DNA from: Sphagnum compactum
Lineage: Eukaryota; Bryophyta; Sphagnopsida; Sphagnales
Reading direction: 5' to 3'
DNA: 64,000 nt
NCBI GenBank assembly: GCA_965153455.1
Contig: OZ234498.1
Location: 868,001-932,000 of the forward strand
Under the pieces are notes generated by a model. It was given only the letters and a program-made list of their open reading frames with translations. It ran no database searches and was not told where the DNA came from. Below are positions 59,646 through 64,000 of this stretch, piece after piece. The position numbers and the translations under genes were made by a program. Numbering within the stretch: the stretch's first letter is position 1; every line of letters begins with the position of its first letter.

Positions 59646-60129
59646 AACATGTAGTGAAGCTCTAGGTTTGAGAGAGAGGCTAAGGCATATTGGCTAGAAC
59701 ATTTTATTTTTAAATTGCTTTTGAAATCGTATTGCCTATGAGCTCTTTAACTAGTTGTTTTAGCCAATTTTATGATGAACCCTTGGAGTATTGTTGCCAG
59801 TTGAAATTGATGGAATGCAAATTATATAGCCAAATTTTGTTCAACACAAGTCAAATTGTATAGCCACATGACTAATGATCCTTGAGCATGTGTAGCAAAA
59901 TAAAATTAGTTTAATATGTGTCTTTTTAGCCAAAATCACTTCCACATGGAAATCTCAATAGCCATTTAGTGGATACATCAAAATCTCCAGAAAAAAACAC
60001 TGCCATGAACAGTCAAGGCACTCATGGAGACTAATCCCAGTAATCAGCCTGCTAAAGTAATTACTTTTACAGGGCCATCATTTAGTGGGCCCTCTATAGG
60101 TAGTATATTAACCATGGGTGGTTCCAGGC

Positions 60130-60225
60130 GCCACAGAAAGGTCCTGAAGGTGGTAGGATTCGAACCCGCAACCGCTGAACGCAAGCCCTAGTGTGATGAC
60201 TGGTGAGCTATTTGCTGGAGAGTAG
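60130..60225 (-). mobile_element. tRNA-like SINE fragment with A and B boxes
   Basis: The minus strand carries TAGCTCACCAG at 60210-60200 (A-box-like, one mismatch) and a perfect B box GGTTCGAATCC at 60166-60156, 33 bp apart. The sequence does not fold into a complete tRNA, so a tRNA-derived SINE is more likely than a tRNA gene. It ends about 100 bp upstream of the ESSS-like start codon, within its probable promoter. Confidence 0.5.
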
Positions 60226-60315
60226 GAGACGGTAGCTAGAGAGAAAGAGAGAAATCAGAGCACTGAGAAGAGCGGAAGGCAAAGAGGAGAACAGCTTTCG
60301 TAAAGCAGGAGAACG
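60215..60315 (+). promoter_or_regulatory. Probable 5' leader of the ESSS-like gene
   Basis: The 100 bp before the ATG are purine-rich (AGAGAGAAAGAGAGAAATC; GAAGAGCGGAAGGCAAAGAG), as is common in plant 5' UTRs. There is a sharp shift from AT-rich DNA to gene-like composition. TATA-like AGTATATTAACC occurs at about 60103. Confidence 0.4.
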
Positions 60316-60702
60316 ATGGCCAGCAAGCTTGTGCCCAAGGATTTTCTCGGTAGGGCGGTGGCGTTATTGAAGAAGATCACGAAGCCATGGGAAGTGACGG
60401 GGCCAACGGCAAGCCCGGAGTTTGTAGAATCGCAGCCCCTGGCATTGGACTATAGGAAGTTCGCACCCGCCACGGCTCCGGCGCGCGCCATAGTGCCGCA
60501 CGCTCAGACTGACAGGGTGTATGACATCAAGTACTACCCTCGTGATCGTCGGCGGCATGTCGTGGTGACGGATGAATTTGTTCAGCCTGCGTCGTTGGTT
60601 GCTGAGGTTGTCGAGGGTTTGCCCCCGACGCCTGGAAAGCTCTGGATCATGGGGAAAGTTTGCCCTCTCAACGATACTCCCGGCGATGGATACGTGAAGT
60701 AA
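60316..60702 (+). CDS. Putative mitochondrial complex I ESSS (NDUFB11-like) subunit, 128 aa
   Basis: This is a complete open frame in gene-like, GC-richer DNA, starting ATGGCCAGCAAG after a purine-rich leader. The protein opens with a basic amphipathic stretch MASKLVPKDFLGRAVALLKK, then KPWEVTGPTASPEF, a Pro/Ala-rich ATAPARAIVPHA, and DIKYYPRDRRRH. It ends GDGYVK. These features recall the small plant proteins annotated as the ESSS subunit of NADH:ubiquinone oxidoreductase (Arabidopsis At2g42310/At3g57785), a membrane-arm accessory subunit of respiratory complex I. That match is from memory. I see no strong membrane helix here, which weakens the assignment. The stop codon overlaps a consensus splice donor (AAG|TAA within GTAAGT at 60699-60704), so an alternative spliced C-terminus is possible. 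Confidence 0.72.
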   Translation: MASKLVPKDFLGRAVALLKKITKPWEVTGPTASPEFVESQPLALDYRKFAPATAPARAIVPHAQTDRVYDIKYYPRDRRRHVVVTDEFVQPASLVAEVVEGLPPTPGKLWIMGKVCPLNDTPGDGYVK

Positions 60703-62340
60703 GTTCTATTCTAATTTGAAGAAAACGTTCTACCTAGTTCGGGAAGGTCCCTCAGGTTTGGTAGCTGCTGCTTGGTACTTTTGTGGTAGGTTTTAGCATC
60801 ATTGGAAACTGAGGTGGCCTAGGGTTGTTGCTTCCACTCGGCGTCTGTGTCCTGGTACTGTGGGGTACCGGAGGCTTGAAGAACCAAAACAGCAGCTCAG
60901 AAATTCATGAATTGCTGCATCGGCACAAGTACAGTGGATTGATTTGCTTTGATTTTCTGGATGCCTAGACTTTGAACTAGTCGAAAGCCATGGTATTGTT
61001 TTCTAGGTTAACTAGATTGAAGTCTGGGATTCAATAAAGTTTGAGAGAGCATATTTCTGTACTAGGTACTTTCACCGTTGCAGCTCATCTCCGATGATAA
61101 GGAAGTGCAGAATTATAGCAGTCTGCCTTCAAATCTAGCATTCATATCTTCTGGTCATTATATTAGGAATTTTAATTATTTGATATTTCCATGGCAAGCT
61201 TCCAATATTATTCCTTCGGGATCTCACAGAGTTGTGCATATTCTGGCATGTAGCACATGAGTTGCTTGCTTTGTCCTCCTGCTAATTTAAACTTCTCTAG
61301 TCTGTACATGTTATAGATTACTTCTTGGGTTTATTCAAACTGATGAGGCACTTCTCAGCCTTATTCCAGTTTGGCAATCCAGATGGAAAGGCATTATCTC
61401 AGTTTGTACTTCTGGAGAATTGACCATATTAAGCAGGAGGTCTAGCCTGCCTGAGCTCTCTCTGTGTGCTGAATGTCATGGAGGTAAAGAGGATTTGAAA
61501 GTAAGGGCCAGGAAAGGGTTGCACCTTAAGACTGAATTAGTTTTTAAGTTTTCAGAGCCTGCACTGCTGGCCCCAGCATGTGAAGAAGAAGCAGCTATCC
61601 TTCAAAGTAGGTGTTGCATCTGCAGTAGATTTCTTTTAGTCCCTAATAAATGCTCTTCACAGATGTGGAAGAACTCTTGAAGTTCCCTACAACTATTTGC
61701 TGTAATGGTACAGCATGGTTGTGAGAGAAGACCAGCAGCGTGCAGAAGAAAATGGAATGTAGTATAGCAATTAGCAGACCAAGATCAACCAGCTAATTTT
61801 GAGACTAAGCTTTACCCTCCAGACACACCGCATGATGAATGCGAAGAGACTTTCTTGCTTCTATGCCAGCATTCTTGATGCATGGAGAAATCTGGAATGA
61901 GCTCCTTGTGGCATCATTTACAGGATGCTATGTATGTTTCCAATGTAGGGAGCTGTTGTGTAATTTGTTTATGGACTTTTTGGGTGGGGAGCCTGTGCCT
62001 TAAATGCAGGTTGTTCTGCGACCCTCCTCACAGTTTCATGGGCTAGGTATGTTTCTTGGGTTTCATTGGCAGGGGCTTCTGTCATCCATGTCTTCTTACA
62101 TAGCTTTAATGTTCCCACTTTAAAAATTCACCCCAAAAAAGGTTTCTATCATCACATTGAACACTTTGGCTTTAGGGAGGCCATTTGATCATAATGTTTG
62201 TTGGATTTTTTAAGCCTTGAAAACAACAAGGCTGCTAATTGAATTGACCTCTGTAATTCTTGGAAGATAGCTAGTTGTACACATAGCATCATCAGTGGTG
62301 AAGACAGTTGTCATGCGTTACTAGATTGGCACCCAACACC
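60703..62340 (+). other. Probable 3' UTR and downstream flank of the ESSS-like gene
   Basis: An AATAAA poly(A) signal occurs at 61033-61038, about 330 bp after the stop. Composition remains transcript-like to about 62000. No further exon was recognised. An 86-codon open frame at 61420-61680 has no recognisable content. Confidence 0.4.
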
Positions 62341-62359
62341 ATCAAAACTAACAAAGTCA

Positions 62360-62487
62360 TCTGGGGTGATGGCTCAGTGGTATAGCCCCTGTCTGGGACC
62401 TTGGGACGTCACAAATGGTTCTGGGTCAAACCCACTGGTGTGCAGGTGAATTGGGTCTGCTGTTGTGTTCCAAAAACAAAAGAAAGC
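62360..62487 (+). mobile_element. Intact tRNA-derived SINE with 12-bp target-site duplication
   Basis: The element is flanked by perfect direct repeats CTAACAAAGTCA at 62348-62359 and 62488-62499. It carries an A box TGGCTCAGTGG at 62370-62380 and a B-box-like GGGTCAAACCC at 62423-62433. A short A-rich tail (CAAAAACAAAAGAAAG) sits just before the second repeat. At 128 bp it fits a plant SINE. The intact duplication suggests a fairly recent insertion compared with the other elements here. Confidence 0.88.
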
Positions 62488-62499
62488 CTAACAAAGTCA

Positions 62500-64000
62500 C
62501 ATGCCCACAAATCAACCAAACCTCTTGCTTCTCCCATGTGTGCAGGAATTTCATCTTTTGAGTTATAAAATGTACTCACTTGTAGATTGCAGGAATTCAA
62601 AATCAAATAAACATAAAGAAATCAAAAACTTGATGTCAACTAGACCTTCTACTTTCTTGGTGTGCTCTAAAATCTCATAGCACAAAAAGATGAGACTCCA
62701 AAGTCACACCTTGCAGATAAACCTTGCAAAACACACAAAAAAACTAGAATACCGTTCACACTAAACTGAGTTCTGACCATGAACCAAATCTTACATAAAA
62801 TGAATATGTTACAATAAAAACCTGACACAATCAAAGGAGGAGATGTAAGTGGTGATATTAACTACGATTTACATAATTGGACTGACAGGGCATGCGTTAA
62901 GATATTACCTTCCATTTGTGATTTCTAGATTACTGGACAAGGACAACACTCCAATGTTGGGTGCCATTTCCTTCTACATTACCACCATCCATCCTCACTG
63001 AGCAATAATTCTACCTCCATTACCATCACAGAAAAGGATGTCATTGTCCATGAAGTTTGAACTACAAATAATATTGTAAAGCCACGTGAATGTTTGATTT
63101 GGAATTGCATAGTGTCCATTGTAACTGTTTTCCCTCTATGCTTCTAACGTGGATCATATGACATTGAAAGCATGCCACACCATTGCAAAGTGCATGCTCT
63201 TTTGTAGACATTTCAATTTGTGTTTGGTTTGGGAAAAAATGCTTTGGGCACTTCCATATGAAGAATCACAAGCTTTCTTGTTGATTACCACAACAAAAGT
63301 AATTGTTTTCAAGTTTTAAAAGGGAACAGACCCCCAGTATTGAAGGCATCAAGTGGTGTTGAGATCCAAGGTAGATGTATGGTACATGCCTATTGTGAAG
63401 AGGCTGGCATTCTCTCCACCATAAGCTGATCAAAGTTTGGTTGGAATACTATGACCCACATGTTACCAGTTTGGTGGAGAAATCAATATATTATGGATAA
63501 GTTAATGATGTACCTTAGCCTCAGGCTGACTACCCTGAAGACCTGGAGATTACACAAATGGGGGTATGGGAGTAAAAGACAAGTCTATGTAGACTGTGGC
63601 AGGCGTTTGCTTCTTTTGCTTTCCTCGGGTTGTTTTGCAGTCAAGGTCACTAATCAGCAAGAAATTCGAGTCCAGCCTCCAGAAGCCTGGCACCAATGAA
63701 TAGGAGAGGAATCCCACACGCAGAAGTTGTGGAAGCTTACTGATGCTGATTGGTGCAGTTTACAATGTCACTTGTGTCAGTAATGTGAGTACCGGTCTAG
63801 ACAATTCATGATCTCCAGGGTACTACACTAGACTTGCCAAGGTTCCATGGATTTCTTGCCCTCGACTACATGTTTGCAAGAAAGGCACAATTGCACTGCT
63901 CTCCATTGACCATGTGCAAGGTCAAGTAAGGTGAACATGGATCTTCCAGCAACTGACTTTGTGATGAACTGTTCAAAGAGCTCCCTGGCAGTCACAATAC
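62500..64000. other. Intergenic DNA to the right edge, no gene recognised
   Basis: Short open frames only. The segment from about 63450 to 64000 is less AT-rich and may be part of another transcript or repeat continuing outside the window. Confidence 0.45.

Noticed and set aside
60156-60210. Functional tRNA gene
   Set aside because: A and B boxes are present but acceptor, D and anticodon stems do not form a full cloverleaf, and a SINE explanation fits better.
62370-62433. Functional tRNA gene
   Set aside because: Only promoter-like boxes are present; the 12-bp target-site duplication and A-rich tail identify it as a SINE.
1-64000. CRISPR array or bacterial operon structure
   Set aside because: No regularly spaced short repeats with unique spacers, no bacterial gene layout; the content is clearly plant nuclear.

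Overview
This is plant nuclear DNA, and most of it is old transposon sequence. It is AT-rich, with three clearly interpretable cellular genes spread over 64 kb. The genes have plant-type structure: an RS2Z SR splicing factor with two zinc knuckles (a plant-specific subfamily), a plant RNF170-like RING/DUF1232 protein, and a small plant complex I ESSS-like protein. The large, long-decayed repeats and several LINE, PIF/Harbinger, hAT and coiled-coil ORFs look to me like gymnosperm (conifer) families. That organism call is an inference from pattern memory and was not checked by a search.

Layout. 1-4.25 kb: left-truncated Ty3/gypsy element, minus strand (gag, protease, broken RT, RNase H, integrase), ending in a 5' LTR with TATA box and four 37-bp repeats. 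5.6-9.3 kb: LINE relic, minus strand, with ORF1 (DUF4283 plus zinc knuckle) and ORF2 endonuclease, cut off at the start of RT. 9.3-10.3 kb: diverged tandem array. 12.0-13.5 kb: RNF170-like gene, minus strand, five coding exons, 187 aa, including a GC-AG intron; coding-like segments of uncertain status lie upstream to 14.15 kb. 14.9-22.9 kb: gene-free, with tandem and dispersed repeats. 23.1-27.2 kb: decayed ORF of an unclassified repeat with coiled-coil-like stretches, minus strand. 29.8-31.4 kb: TC-rich tract, then a more GC-rich block. 31.9-34.0 kb: pogo-like transposase relic, minus strand. 35.0-35.4 kb: MITE with long TIRs and TAA target-site duplication. 37.3-39.1 kb: hAT relic, minus strand. 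40.5-43.7 kb: PIF/Harbinger relic with transposase (plus) and Myb/NAM-associated companion ORF (minus) tail to tail. 46.1-51.16 kb: RS2Z gene, minus strand, seven exons, 344 aa. 51.5-52 kb: tandem duplication upstream of it. 53-56.9 kb: very AT-rich, no genes. 57.0-59.65 kb: second hAT-like relic, plus strand. 60.3-60.7 kb: ESSS-like gene, plus strand. 62.36-62.49 kb: SINE with a perfect 12-bp target-site duplication.

The three genes do not form a pathway. RS2Z acts in nuclear pre-mRNA splicing, the RNF170-like protein is expected to be a membrane E3 ubiquitin ligase, and the ESSS-like protein is expected in the mitochondrial complex I membrane arm. The exon structures of the RS2Z and RNF170-like genes were worked out by hand from splice sites and reading-frame closure. 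Both close exactly (1035 nt and 564 nt including stop). All transposon copies seen are broken by stops, frameshifts or deletions.
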